Source of the DNA: an uncultured Steroidobacter sp. | GTDB taxonomy: Bacteria > Pseudomonadota > Gammaproteobacteria > Steroidobacterales > Steroidobacteraceae | Assembly: GCA_937864115.1 (NCBI GenBank) | Contig: CALMII010000039.1 | Coordinates: forward strand, 93,686 to 157,685 | DNA length: 64,000 bases | Direction of reading: 5' to 3' | Shown here: positions 35,314-46,881 of the stretch, one piece after another | Layout: every line of letters starts with the position of its first letter | Numbering within the stretch: the stretch's first letter is position 1 | Made by a program: the position numbers and the translations under genes | The notes under the pieces: generated by a model | The model's database searches: none | What the model was told of the DNA's origin: nothing | The model's input: only the letters and a program-made list of their open reading frames with translations

Positions 35314-35649
35314 ATGACCACCGAGACGACACAACGGCTGAGTCTGCGCGAGCAGGTCGAGAACCTGCTGCCGACCTGGCAGAGCTGGTATCCCAGCCTG
35401 TTCCATGCGGCCGAGGATCTCGGCCTGATCCGCGCGCGCGTGTGCTCGCCTGATTCGCTGATGCTGTCGAACCGTCACGCCGCCGTCCGGGAAGAAGCCG
35501 TGCGCGCGTTCAAGGAACAGTGGGGTGTGGAAGACGAACAGGAACTGCCGCCGGCCCAGCACCTGCAGCTCGTGAAGCGCATCCAGGATCAGATGCGGTC
35601 ACGGAACAACCGCAAGCAGGGCAATGTCGCGAAACGTCGCGGCAGATAG
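35314..35649 (+). CDS. Small unrecognised protein with basic C-terminus
   Basis: A 111-residue protein beginning MTTETTQRLSLREQVENLLP, divergent from the GFA gene by about 140 bp. It is helical, has no signal or membrane segment, and ends in a strongly basic tail (MRSRNNRKQGNVAKRRGR) that could bind nucleic acid. I do not recognise a family. ATG 35314 is preferred; upstream starts in the same frame read through the likely promoter region. Confidence 0.6.
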   Translation: MTTETTQRLSLREQVENLLPTWQSWYPSLFHAAEDLGLIRARVCSPDSLMLSNRHAAVREEAVRAFKEQWGVEDEQELPPAQHLQLVKRIQDQMRSRNNRKQGNVAKRRGR

Positions 35650-35659
35650 ATCAAGAATG

Positions 35660-35747
35660 AATGGCCGCAAAAAAGCGCAGACGTACGCAAAGTTCAGAGT
35701 CGGATTCTTTTCACAATGTGTGTTCTTTGCGCCTTTTTGCGGCCATT
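35660..35747. repeat. CCGCAAAA 10-bp periodic hairpin, convergent site
   Basis: The left arm AATGGCCGCAAAAAAGCGCA continues with another CGC at exact 10-bp spacing; the right arm is TTTGCGCCTTTTTGCGGCC with ATT. The outer arms pair at about 20 of 22 positions around a central stretch of some 40 nt. It lies 11 bp after the small gene's stop and 15 bp from the convergent MaoC-like gene's stop. Confidence 0.85.
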
Positions 35748-35762
35748 AATCTTCTCCTGTCT

Positions 35763-36725
35763 TCAACTTTCCAACGCCGCCAGATCGCGCGCGTAGTTCG
35801 CGTACGAATCCTTCAGCGAAGCTGAATTCAGCAGCATCGTGGCGATGACTTCGTCGCTGCCCGGCTTCATTACGCGCGTGCGGATCCACATGCTTTCGGT
35901 GCGGCGGCTGCCGCTCAGCGCCACCACTTCGCGTTCGATCTCGTAGTCCTCGCCGACGAACAGCGGGCCGCCGATGAGGCGGATTTCCTGATCGGCGAAC
36001 AGGCCGACGACCGGACCGCGGACGGGAAATTCATTCGCGTCGCGGCTGTGGTTCAACAGCACGCTGATCATCTCGACGGGAATGATCGCGCGACCCCAGG
36101 GCGAGCTGCCGGCGCCGGCGGCCGAATACCAGGGCGAATTCTCCGTGATCACCTTGAGCTTGTCGGCCAGCGAGAAGGGATAGAGGTGGCCCATGTGCTG
36201 GTTGGCGTCCATGCGGATGCGCATCCGTTGGCCGCGCATGCCGACGCTCACGTCGTGCAGGATGACGAGCCTGTCGGGTGGCGCCAGATCCTTGATGCGC
36301 TGTTCGAGTGCCGAGGGCGGGTTGTCGCTGCCCACGGCGGCGGTGCCGCGCAGGATCTCCACGCCATCTTCGCGCTGCATCCAGATCGTCGTCTGGGTTT
36401 CGCCGTTCTTCGGCCTCGCGACGAAAGCGCGCACGCGTTCGCCCTCGAAGCAGGGATTGCGGTAGTGGGCGGAGAGACAGCCGCTTTCGAGCCAGCGCGT
36501 TCCCCACAGCGCGACACACAGCGGTACGAACTGGCTGAAATGCGTCGGACCTTCGATCGTGCCGCCTTTGAAGCCGAGTTTCTGCGCGGTCGCGTCGTCG
36601 TGGATGGAGGTGTGATTGTCGTACTGCTGTGTCGCGAGCATCTGCCGCGGACCGCGCAGGGGGCCGACGAGCAGGTCGGCGGAATCGTCGATGGGTGTGT
36701 CGAACGGTGCTTGCATGGCGGTCAT
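35763..36725 (-). CDS. Hot-dog-fold, MaoC-like acyl dehydratase family protein
   Basis: A 320-residue soluble protein. The stretch KLGFKGGTIEGPTHFSQFVPL followed by HYRNPCFEGERVRAFV resembles MaoC-like hydratase/dehydratase domains, and the length suits a double hot-dog. The match is from motif memory and not exact, so the reaction (possibly hydration of an enoyl-CoA) is tentative. It overlaps the upstream enoyl-CoA hydratase gene by ATGA (36722-36725), which supports a shared acyl-CoA pathway. Confidence 0.6.
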   Translation of the reverse strand: MTAMQAPFDTPIDDSADLLVGPLRGPRQMLATQQYDNHTSIHDDATAQKLGFKGGTIEGPTHFSQFVPLCVALWGTRWLESGCLSAHYRNPCFEGERVRAFVARPKNGETQTTIWMQREDGVEILRGTAAVGSDNPPSALEQRIKDLAPPDRLVILHDVSVGMRGQRMRIRMDANQHMGHLYPFSLADKLKVITENSPWYSAAGAGSSPWGRAIIPVEMISVLLNHSRDANEFPVRGPVVGLFADQEIRLIGGPLFVGEDYEIEREVVALSGSRRTESMWIRTRVMKPGSDEVIATMLLNSASLKDSYANYARDLAALES

Positions 36726-37498
36726 CCGGAGATCTTCGTGAAGTCGGGTGGACGCCGTTCGGCAAAGGCCCGGAAGGCTTCGGCGGCTTCGGCTGTTTTC
36801 AATCGCTGACCGAAGATCTCGCCCTCGCGCTGCATGACGGCGGAAATCGCCGCTGCGTCACGCATCAGTTTCTTGGTGGCTTGCAACGCGCCGAGCGGTC
36901 GCGTCGCAAGCGCCTTGGCGGCTTCGAGCGCTTTCGCACGAACCTGATCCGCCGGCACGGCCGCATTGACCAGTCCGATGGCGGCTACCGTCCTGCCGTC
37001 GACGGGTTCGCCGAGTGCGAACATCTGGAAGGCACGCGCGTGTCCGATACGGGCGGGAATCAGCCAGCTCGATGCCGCTTCGGGCACGAGCGCGAGATTC
37101 ACGAACGGCGTGGAGAGCTTGGCGTTCTCGGCAACGTAAACGAGATCGCAGTGCATGAGCATCGTGACGCCAATGCCCACGGCGAAGCCCTGCACAGCGG
37201 CGACGTAGGGCTTTTCCGCCCGAGCCAGCGCATCGAGGAACATGTGCGACTTCATTTCGCTGCGTGCCAGCTGGCCCGAGGCGACTGCGGCGAAGTCGCC
37301 GAGATCGTTGCCGGCGGTGAAGGCATCGCCCTCGGCTTCCAGCAGCACGGCGCGTACCTGCGGATCTTTCTCGGCGCTGTCGAGCGCGTTGCCGAGGGCC
37401 GCGTACATGGCATTGGTGATCGCGTTCTTCTTGTCCGGCCGGTTGAGCGCGATGCGCATGACGCGGTCTTCGACGCCGATGCGGATGTGGTCTGTCAT
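36722..37498 (-). CDS. Enoyl-CoA hydratase/isomerase family protein
   Basis: A 258-residue crotonase-superfamily protein. It has the N-terminal ALNRPDKKNAITNAMYAALG, the oxyanion-hole region EAEGDAFTAGNDLGDFA and VAAVQGFAVGIGVTMLMHCD, and the C-terminal helical trimerisation part. At the first catalytic glutamate position the sequence reads LVYVAENAKLSTPFVNLALVPEA with Glu in VPEA, so at least one acid is kept. It begins a two-gene unit with the MaoC-like gene. Confidence 0.88.
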   Translation of the reverse strand: MTDHIRIGVEDRVMRIALNRPDKKNAITNAMYAALGNALDSAEKDPQVRAVLLEAEGDAFTAGNDLGDFAAVASGQLARSEMKSHMFLDALARAEKPYVAAVQGFAVGIGVTMLMHCDLVYVAENAKLSTPFVNLALVPEAASSWLIPARIGHARAFQMFALGEPVDGRTVAAIGLVNAAVPADQVRAKALEAAKALATRPLGALQATKKLMRDAAAISAVMQREGEIFGQRLKTAEAAEAFRAFAERRPPDFTKISG

Positions 37499-37563
37499 GG
37501 CGGGCTCCAGATGAGAGGCGGCGCCGATTATCGGTGTGCGGCCGTTGCGAATTCAATCGATGC

Positions 37564-37680
37564 TGAAAGTGACGGAAGTGACGCGGGTGACGAAAGTTAC
37601 GTGGGTCCGAAATGCAGAAGGGGGAGCTCTCGCTCCCCCTTCTTCGTCACCTTCGTGACCCTCGTGACCTATGTCACTCG
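37564..37680. repeat. GTGACGNNN 9-bp tandem hairpin downstream of acnA
   Basis: The left arm is GTGACGGAA, GTGACGCGG, GTGACGAAA, GTTACGTGG; the right arm is TTCGTCACC, TTCGTGACC, CTCGTGACC, TATGTCACT, each in exact 9-bp register. At the centre, 37618-37643, a second GC-rich stem pairs GAAGGGGGAGC with GCTCCCCCTTC. It begins 65 bp upstream of the hydratase start and ends 5 bp after the acnA stop, so it may end or stabilise the acnA transcript. Confidence 0.88.
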
Positions 37681-37685
37681 TTCCA

Positions 37686-40379
<2,694 letters not shown>

Positions 40380-40448
40380 GCGTCCTCCGGGAAAAATGGA
40401 CCGGGCAGTCGATCGCGAATGGACGGACCCCGGTTTTCAGCGCGCGGA

Positions 40449-40476
40449 ATTATAGCCGCTCCGCGAGTCGAAGTAG
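40449..40476 (-). promoter_or_regulatory. Candidate acnA promoter
   Basis: On the minus strand a perfect TATAAT lies at 40454-40449, about 70 bp before the acnA ATG. Sixteen bp upstream is CTACTT, a poor match to TTGACA, so this would be an activator-dependent or weak sigma70 promoter. This is a by-eye prediction only. Confidence 0.4.
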
Positions 40477-40541
40477 ACCTGAAAACTGAGTCAGTGGGGT
40501 CGGTCGATATATGAAACGTCTGGCAGCCAGAGGCCCGCGAT

Positions 40542-41669
40542 CTAATGAGAACCAGTCTCAGCCACGGGCGACGATAGGTCGCGCGTATGGGGACGGGTGG
40601 ATTCGATGACTCCGCCGCCCAGGCACTCCTCGCCGAGATAGAGCACGGCGTACTGCCCCGGTGTCACGGCGCGCTGCGGCTGGACGAACCGGATATCGAC
40701 GGTGCCGCGGTCGATCACCGTCACGCGGCAGACCTGGTCGGCCTGGCGATAGCGAACCTTCGCGGTGCACTCGAATCGGGGCGCGGGTGCAGCGCCCGCG
40801 ACCCACTGCATCTGCGCGGCCGTCAGGCTGTCGCTCAGCAGTGCCGGATGATCGTGCCCCTGGACCGCGAGCAGCACGTTGCGCTGCAGATCCTTGCCGG
40901 CCACATACCAGGGCGCTTCCGATGCATCGGCCTGGCCGCCGATGCGCAGGCCCTGGCGCTGGCCGAGCGTGTAGTACATGAGTCCCTGATGCCGGCCGAG
41001 CCGGCGGCCGTCGAGCGATTCGATGTCGCCGGGCTGCGCGGGCAGGTACTTCGACAGGAACTCCGCGAACGGACGTTCGCCGATGAAACAGATGCCGGTG
41101 CTGTCCTTCTTGTCGAACACGGGCAGCGTCAGGTCGCGCGCGATGGCACGGATCTCGTCCTTGTGCTTGTCGCCGATGGGAAAGAGCGTGCGGGCGAGCG
41201 AGGCGGCGGGCATCGCGTGCAGGAAGTAGCTCTGGTCTTTCCCGGGATCGAGGCCCTTGAGCAAGCGCGGCCGCGGTTCATGCACCACGCGCGCGTAGTG
41301 GCCGGTCGCCACCCATTCCGCACCGAGCCGGCGTGCGTAGTCGAAGCACACGCCGAACTTGATCTCGCGATTGCACAGCACGTCCGGATTGGGCGTACGT
41401 CCGGCGCGATATTCCTCCAGGAAGTACGCGAACACGCGCTCGCGATATTCACCGGCGAAACTGACCTTGTGCAGCGGAATGCCGAGCTGTTCGCATACCT
41501 TCCGCGCATCCTGAAAATCCGCGGCGGCCGTGCAGTAGCCGTCTTCGTCCTCGTCCCAGTTGCTCATGAACAGCCCCTGGACTTCGTAGCCCTGCTGCAG
41601 CAGCAGCCACGCGGCGACGGACGAATCCACGCCGCCGGACATGCCGACGATGACGAGAGGTGAGGCCAT
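40542..41669 (-). CDS. mnmA: tRNA-specific 2-thiouridylase MnmA
   Basis: MnmA thiolates U34 of tRNA-Lys, -Glu and -Gln using persulfide sulfur and ATP. The 375-residue protein has the PP-loop IVGMSGGVDSSVAAWLL, FMSNWDEDEDGYC, the first catalytic cysteine in TPNPDVLCNREIKFG and the second in DSTGICFIGERPF. One of its substrates, tRNA-Lys(UUU), is encoded at 17523 in this window. It is followed on the same strand upstream by nudJ, a common arrangement. Confidence 0.97.
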   Translation of the reverse strand: MASPLVIVGMSGGVDSSVAAWLLLQQGYEVQGLFMSNWDEDEDGYCTAAADFQDARKVCEQLGIPLHKVSFAGEYRERVFAYFLEEYRAGRTPNPDVLCNREIKFGVCFDYARRLGAEWVATGHYARVVHEPRPRLLKGLDPGKDQSYFLHAMPAASLARTLFPIGDKHKDEIRAIARDLTLPVFDKKDSTGICFIGERPFAEFLSKYLPAQPGDIESLDGRRLGRHQGLMYYTLGQRQGLRIGGQADASEAPWYVAGKDLQRNVLLAVQGHDHPALLSDSLTAAQMQWVAGAAPAPRFECTAKVRYRQADQVCRVTVIDRGTVDIRFVQPQRAVTPGQYAVLYLGEECLGGGVIESTRPHTRDLSSPVAETGSH

Positions 41670-41709
41670 GAACGGGGAGATTAACCGTCTGCAACGACCA
41701 CAGGATCTG

Positions 41710-41772
41710 CTGTGGGGCCGGCTTTAGCCGGCCTGAGCAGTGTCAGGCTAAAGCCTGACCTACAGGAAGAAG
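41710..41772. repeat. Double-hairpin repeat TAGGTCAGGCT family, copy 4 (inverted, variant)
   Basis: The element has CTGTGGGGCCGGCTTTAGCC and TCAGGCTAAAGCCTGACCTA. Both loops changed together (TTCA to TTTA, TGAA to TAAA) so each hairpin and their mutual complementarity are kept. It lies between nudJ (stop 19 bp away) and mnmA on the same strand. Confidence 0.85.
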
Positions 41773-41790
41773 CAGATGCCGTGGGGATAC

Positions 41791-42318
41791 TCAAAGGCGA
41801 CTGAAGGTCGGCAGATCGTCGATGATGTCGCGCGGCTGCGAGCGGCGTTCGGGACCGACGTAGGCAATGCCGGACAGCAGATGCTGCACGACATCCAGCG
41901 GATAGCGACGGCCCTGCAGATAGTCATCGATGCAACGCGTGACCATCGGACTGCGCAGGCGCGCGGCGCGCAGGTCGATCTGCCTGCGGTTCATCCACAG
42001 CGCACGTTCGATGCCGCGATCCAGGCGACGTGCGGGATCGTGCGCAGTGACCTGGCCGCAGAAGGCGAAGCGCAGGAAGGTGCGCTGCTTCTCGGGCTGA
42101 TCCCACAGGTATATGCCGGTCAGCGCCTCGGGCTGGAAGGTCCAGGCCGTTTCTTCGAGCGTCTCGCGGATGACGGCGGCGATCAGTTCCTCGCCGCGTT
42201 CGACGTGCCCGGCAGGCTGGTTGAAGACCATGGCATTGCCCACGCGCTCTTCGACGAGCAGGAACTCGCCGTTGCGTTCGACGATGGCAGCTACGGTCAG
42301 GTCGGGCCTTAGCGACAT
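41791..42318 (-). CDS. nudJ: Nudix hydrolase, NudJ-like phosphatase
   Basis: A 175-residue Nudix protein. The N-terminus SLRPDLTVAAIVERNGEFLLVEE and FNQPAGHVERGEEL match NudJ, which hydrolyses thiamine and nucleoside pyrophosphates. The Nudix box is GHVERGEELIAAVIRETLEE followed by TAW; the final conserved Gly is Ala, while the metal-binding RE and EE are kept. It lies upstream of mnmA in the usual gammaproteobacterial pairing. Confidence 0.88.
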   Translation of the reverse strand: MSLRPDLTVAAIVERNGEFLLVEERVGNAMVFNQPAGHVERGEELIAAVIRETLEETAWTFQPEALTGIYLWDQPEKQRTFLRFAFCGQVTAHDPARRLDRGIERALWMNRRQIDLRAARLRSPMVTRCIDDYLQGRRYPLDVVQHLLSGIAYVGPERRSQPRDIIDDLPTFSRL

Positions 42319-42417
42319 TTTGTCAGTATATCCGTGACCTTACGTCGGAATTGTGAAGTATCCCAAATATAGGGCACAAACCGGGCGCATGAGCAGCAGG
42401 CAATCGCCGTCGGGACG

Positions 42418-43785
42418 TCAGACGTCGCGCGCAAGCCGGTTGGCGATGCCCGTGTAGGTCGCCGGCGAGAGCGCCAGCAACCCCTTCCTGGCTTCTTCCG
42501 GAATGGCCAGTCCGCCGATGAATTCGCGCAGGCTGGCGGCATCGATGCGCTGGCCGCGCGTCAATGACTTGAGCTGTTCATAGGCGTTCTCCACGCCGAA
42601 CCGCCGCATGACTGTCTGGATGGGTTCCGCCAGCAGTTCCCAGTTCGCATCCAGGTCCGCAGCCAGCTGCTTGCGATCCACGTCGACACGCTCCAGACCG
42701 CGCTCGATAGATCGCCACGCAATCAATGAATGGCTGACCGCGACGCCAACGTTGCGCAGCACGGTCGAATCCGTGAGATCGCGCTGCCAGCGCGACACCG
42801 GCAGCTTGTCCGCGAGGAAGCGCAGCATCGCGTTGGCGAGTCCCAGGTTGCCTTCGCCATTCTCGAAGTCGATGGGATTGACCTTGTGCGGCATGGTCGA
42901 CGAGCCGACTTCGCCGGCCACGACGCGCTGCCGGAAATAGCCGATCGAGATGTATCCCCAGAAGTCCCGGCACAAATCCACCAGGATCGTGTTGATGCGT
43001 GCGAGTGCGTCGAAGTACTCCGCGTTCCAGTCGTGCGGCTCGATCTGGGTGGTGTACGGATTCCAGACGAGGCCGAGCGATTCGACGAAGCGCGAGCCGA
43101 GCGCCGGCCAGTCGACCTGCGGATACGCCACGACGTGGGCATTGAAGTTGCCGACGGCGCCATTGATCTTGCCTTCGATCGACACGGCCGAGAATCGCAG
43201 GCGCTGGCGCTGCAGGCGATACACGAAGTTGGCGATTTCCTTGCCGAGCGTCGTCGGCGTCGCCGGCTGGCCGTGCGTGCGCGACATCATCGGCGCGTCG
43301 GCATTGGCGTGGGCCAGCGTCTTCAGGCGCGCGATCAACGCATCCAGCCGCGGCAGCAGCACCTGGTCGCGCGCTTCCTTGAGCATCAGCGCATAGCTGA
43401 GATTGTTGATGTCCTCGGACGTGCAGGCGAAATGCACGAATTCGCGCCGTGAACGCCAGGCCGGCACGGCATCGAGCCGGCTCTTCACGAAGTATTCGAC
43501 GGCCTTCACGTCGTGATTGGTTTCGCGCTCGATGCGCTTCACTTCGACGGCATCGGCATCGGTCAGCTCGGCAGCCAGCGCATCGAGCACGGTCAATGCT
43601 TCCGTGGGCAGTCCGCGCAGTTCTTCGATGCGCGGCTCGGCGGCGAGGGCCTTGAGCCACAACGCCTCGACGCGCACGCGCTGGCGGATGAGGCCGCGCT
43701 CGCTGAAGAGCGGACGCAGTTCGGCACACTTGTCGGCGTAACGGCCGTCGATGGGAGAGATGGCGTTCAGGAGATGAATGTTCAT
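42418..43785 (-). CDS. purB: Adenylosuccinate lyase
   Basis: PurB acts twice in purine synthesis, releasing fumarate from SAICAR and adenylosuccinate. The 455-residue protein starts MNIHLLNAISPIDGRYADKC, has the catalytic histidine region MSRTHGQPATPTTLGKEIAN and the fumarase/lyase signature GSSTMPHKVNPIDFENGEGN. ATG 43785 matches the E. coli N-terminus; ATG 43797 adds four residues. It is divergent from fumC across 90 bp; TATGAT about 10 bp upstream of its start could be a -10 element. Confidence 0.97.
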   Translation of the reverse strand: MNIHLLNAISPIDGRYADKCAELRPLFSERGLIRQRVRVEALWLKALAAEPRIEELRGLPTEALTVLDALAAELTDADAVEVKRIERETNHDVKAVEYFVKSRLDAVPAWRSRREFVHFACTSEDINNLSYALMLKEARDQVLLPRLDALIARLKTLAHANADAPMMSRTHGQPATPTTLGKEIANFVYRLQRQRLRFSAVSIEGKINGAVGNFNAHVVAYPQVDWPALGSRFVESLGLVWNPYTTQIEPHDWNAEYFDALARINTILVDLCRDFWGYISIGYFRQRVVAGEVGSSTMPHKVNPIDFENGEGNLGLANAMLRFLADKLPVSRWQRDLTDSTVLRNVGVAVSHSLIAWRSIERGLERVDVDRKQLAADLDANWELLAEPIQTVMRRFGVENAYEQLKSLTRGQRIDAASLREFIGGLAIPEEARKGLLALSPATYTGIANRLARDV

Positions 43786-43875
43786 ATGTAGAATCATACC
43801 GCACGCTGTCGTTTCCGGTCCGGACGAAACCGGATCGGGATTTCCCTTCCGGCAGCTTTATCGACGGAGCCCAAT

Positions 43876-45273
43876 GTGACGAAGAGCGGATTTCGCATCG
43901 AGCGCGACAGTCTCGGCGAACTCAAGGTTTCCGCCGATGCGCTGTGGGGGCCGCAGACCCAGCGCGCGGTCGAGAACTTTCCGATCAGCGGACTGCGCAT
44001 GCCGCGCGATTTCATCCGCGCGCTCGGCCTGATCAAGTGGGCGGCGGCCACCGCCAATCTCGAACTCGACGGCCTCGATCCGAAACGCGCCGGCGCGATC
44101 CAGAAAGCCGCTCTCGAAGTGATCGATGGCAAGCACGACGCGCAGTTCCCGGTCGATGTGTTCCAGACCGGTTCCGGCACCAGCAGCAACATGAATGCCA
44201 ACGAGGTGATCGCGCACCTGGCGAGCACGGCCAAGGTGCCGGTGCATCCGAACGACCACGTCAACATGGGCCAGAGTTCGAACGACGTGATCCCCACGGC
44301 GATCCACCTGAGCGCCTTGCTGGGCATCGAGCAGCATCTGCTGCCGGCGCTCGCCTATCTGAACGCGGTGATCACGCGCCGCATCGGTGAGATCGGCGAC
44401 ATCGTCAAGACGGGTCGCACGCATCTGATGGACGCGATGCCCGTGACGTTCGGCCAGGAGCTGAGCGGCTGGCACGCGCAGATCGAACTGGGTACGACGC
44501 GCATCATGGAATGCCGGCCGCGGCTGCAGGCGATTGCGCTCGGCGGCACGGCCGTCGGCACCGGCATCAATGCCGATCCGAAATTCGCGGTACTGGCGGC
44601 GCGCTATCTGTCGCTGAAGAGCGGGCTCGAACTGCGGCCCAGTCCGAACTACTTCGAATCATTGTCGTCGCAGGACGCCGCCGTCGAACTCTCCGGCCAG
44701 CTCAAGACGCTGGCCGTATCACTGACCAAGATCGCCAACGATCTGCGCTGGATGAACAGCGGTCCGCTCGCCGGCATCGGCGAGATTTCGCTGCCGGTGC
44801 TGCAGCCGGGCAGCAGCATCATGCCGGGCAAGGTCAATCCCGTGATTCCGGAAGCCGTGACGATGGTGGCGGCGCAGGTCATCGGCAACGACGCGACGAT
44901 CACGGTTGCGGGACAGTCCGGAAACTTCCAGCTCAACGTCATGCTGCCCGTCATCGCCTACAACCTGCTGCAGAGCATCGACCTGCTGTCGAATGCGGCG
45001 CGCGTGCTGGCGGATGCGGCAATCGCCGGCTTCAAGGTGAACGAGTCCGCCGTCACCGCGGCGCTGGAACGCAATCCGATCCTGATCACCGCGCTCAATC
45101 CGGTCATCGGTTACGAACTGGGCGCGAAGATCGCCAAGCAGGCTTACGCCGAGCGCCGCCCGGTGCGCGAAGTCGCCGCCGAGCAGACGAAGCTGCCGCC
45201 CGAGGAACTCGCCCGCCTGCTCGATCCGCGCGAATTGACCAAGGGTGGCGTCAAAGCGGAAGGCGGCGGCTGA
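43876..45273 (+). CDS. fumC: Class II fumarate hydratase
   Basis: An iron-independent fumarase converting fumarate to malate. The 465-residue protein has FRIERDSLGELKVSADALWG, the substrate site TGSGTSSNMNANEVIA, GRTHLMDAMPVTFGQEL and the superfamily signature GSSIMPGKVNPVIPEAVTMV. GTG 43876 has GGAG 6 bp upstream; the ATG two bases earlier is out of frame and hits a stop at once. Divergent pairing with purB, another fumarate-handling lyase superfamily member, is notable. Confidence 0.96.
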   Translation: MTKSGFRIERDSLGELKVSADALWGPQTQRAVENFPISGLRMPRDFIRALGLIKWAAATANLELDGLDPKRAGAIQKAALEVIDGKHDAQFPVDVFQTGSGTSSNMNANEVIAHLASTAKVPVHPNDHVNMGQSSNDVIPTAIHLSALLGIEQHLLPALAYLNAVITRRIGEIGDIVKTGRTHLMDAMPVTFGQELSGWHAQIELGTTRIMECRPRLQAIALGGTAVGTGINADPKFAVLAARYLSLKSGLELRPSPNYFESLSSQDAAVELSGQLKTLAVSLTKIANDLRWMNSGPLAGIGEISLPVLQPGSSIMPGKVNPVIPEAVTMVAAQVIGNDATITVAGQSGNFQLNVMLPVIAYNLLQSIDLLSNAARVLADAAIAGFKVNESAVTAALERNPILITALNPVIGYELGAKIAKQAYAERRPVREVAAEQTKLPPEELARLLDPRELTKGGVKAEGGG

Positions 45274-45274
45274 C

Positions 45275-45931
45275 GTGTCGGGGCTTTCCGATCGACTGGA
45301 ACTGCGCCGGCGGATCGAGGCGAGGCTGCACGGTTCGCAGCCTGCGACGGATCTGACGACGGCGCATGCCGGCGGCATCGCGCCCGAGTTCAGCGACCGC
45401 TTCCGGCGCTTCTATCCGGCATCGCTCGCGCCCGCCGCCGTGCTGGTGCCGATCGTGGATCGTGACGAAGGCCCGACGATCCTGCTGACGCAGCGCTCGG
45501 CGCAGCTCAAGAACCACGCGGGACAGATCAGCTTTCCCGGCGGACGCATCGAATCCTCCGACGCCGGTCCGCTGGATGCGGCGTTGCGCGAAACGGAGGA
45601 GGAGGTCGGCCTCATGCGCGACTACATCCAGGTCGCCGGCTATCTCGATCCGCTGGTCGTGCTCACCGGTTTCTGCATCACCCCCGTGGTGGGCTTCGTC
45701 AACCCGGGCTTTACGCTGAAGCTGAACAGCCGCGAAGTCGAGACGACGTTCGAGCTGCCGCTCGCGCATCTGCTGGACGAAGCGAATCACCTTTCGCGCG
45801 AGCGCGTCATCGGCGATGTGCCGGTGCAGGTCTATGACATTCCTTTCGGCGCGTACCAGATCTGGGGCGCCACGGCCGGGATATTGATGAACCTGTATCG
45901 ATTGCTTGCCGCTCCGCCCGTCAACCGCTAG
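45275..45931 (+). CDS. nudL: Nudix CoA pyrophosphatase, NudL-like
   Basis: A 218-residue Nudix hydrolase. The segment LLTQRSAQLKNHAGQISFPG is the CoA-pyrophosphatase family marker upstream of the Nudix box, and the box itself (GGRIESSDAGPLDAALRETE with EEVGL) is intact. GTG 45275 is 1 bp after the fumC stop; GTG 45245 within fumC is possible. It probably forms an operon with fumC and mazG. Confidence 0.88.
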   Translation: MSGLSDRLELRRRIEARLHGSQPATDLTTAHAGGIAPEFSDRFRRFYPASLAPAAVLVPIVDRDEGPTILLTQRSAQLKNHAGQISFPGGRIESSDAGPLDAALRETEEEVGLMRDYIQVAGYLDPLVVLTGFCITPVVGFVNPGFTLKLNSREVETTFELPLAHLLDEANHLSRERVIGDVPVQVYDIPFGAYQIWGATAGILMNLYRLLAAPPVNR

Positions 45932-45940
45932 CGAGTTGCC

Positions 45941-46717
45941 ATGTCATCGATTTCCCGCCTGCTCGCCCTCATGTCGCGCCTGCGCGATCCGCAACGCGGC
46001 TGTCCGTGGGATCTGCAGCAGAACTTCGACTCCATCGCTCCGTACACGATCGAAGAGGCTTACGAAGTCGCCGATGCCATCGAACGCAAGGATCTGGAGG
46101 CGCTGCGCGACGAACTCGGCGACCTGCTGTTCCAGGTCGTCTTTCATTCGCAGATGGCGAGCGAGCAGGGCACCTTCGCCTTCGACGACGTGGTCGATGC
46201 CATCTGCGACAAGATGGAACGGCGCCATCCGCACGTCTTCGGCGATGCGCGCATCGACGATGCGGAGCAGCAGACCCTCGCCTGGGAAGAACAGAAGCGG
46301 CGCGAGCGTGCAGCGACCCGCGACAGCGTGCTCGACGATGTCCCGCTCGCCCTGCCGGCGCTGACGCGCGCCAGCAAACTCGGCAAGCGGGCCGCACAAG
46401 TCGGATTCGAATGGGCGGACGTCGGCGGCGCCGTCGACAAGCTGCAGGAGGAACTCGGCGAGCTGCGCGAGGAAGTCGCGGCCGGCGCCGATCCGCAGCG
46501 CATGGAGCATGAGATTGGCGACGTGCTGTTCTGCGTCGTCAACGTCTGCCGTTATCTGAAGATCGATCCCGAGAAGGCGCTGCGCCTCACCAATGCGAAG
46601 TTCGAACGCCGCTTTCGTCATGTCGAGCGTGGTCTCAAGGCCGAGGGTCGCGCGCCGGAGCAGGCGACGCTGGAGGAAATGGACCGGTTGTGGGACGAGG
46701 CGAAGAAGGAGGAGTGA
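45941..46717 (+). CDS. mazG: Nucleoside triphosphate pyrophosphohydrolase MazG
   Basis: MazG hydrolyses NTPs including damaged nucleotides. The 258-residue protein has two MazG repeats: the N-terminal RDPQRGCPWDLQQNFDSIAP, TIEEAYEVADAIE and DELGDLLFQVVFH, and the C-terminal KLQEELGELREEVA and HEIGDVLFCVVNVCRYL, each with the EExxE/ExxD metal pattern. Its TGA stop lies inside the first GTGACGNNN unit of the repeat element at 46711. Confidence 0.96.
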   Translation: MSSISRLLALMSRLRDPQRGCPWDLQQNFDSIAPYTIEEAYEVADAIERKDLEALRDELGDLLFQVVFHSQMASEQGTFAFDDVVDAICDKMERRHPHVFGDARIDDAEQQTLAWEEQKRRERAATRDSVLDDVPLALPALTRASKLGKRAAQVGFEWADVGGAVDKLQEELGELREEVAAGADPQRMEHEIGDVLFCVVNVCRYLKIDPEKALRLTNAKFERRFRHVERGLKAEGRAPEQATLEEMDRLWDEAKKEE

Positions 46718-46777
46718 CGGGAGTGACGAAAGTCACGGGGTCTTCTGGCCTTCGTCACTTTCGTGACTTTCCGTGAC
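46711..46777. repeat. GTGACGNNN 9-bp tandem hairpin overlapping mazG stop
   Basis: The left arm is GTGACGGGA, GTGACGAAA, GTCACGGGG from 46714; the right arm is TTCGTCACT, TTCGTGACT, TTCCGTGACT from 46751. The two halves face each other across about 10 nt. The first unit contributes the mazG TGA stop. Confidence 0.85.
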
Positions 46778-46881
46778 TCCGCCGCAGACCCAGCCGCGGC
46801 GAAGATTCAGCCTTCATTCAGAGCTTCGATCCTATCGTGCGTCCCATGCCCGGCTTCATCCCGCCGGGTGTGGAGAAGAAC

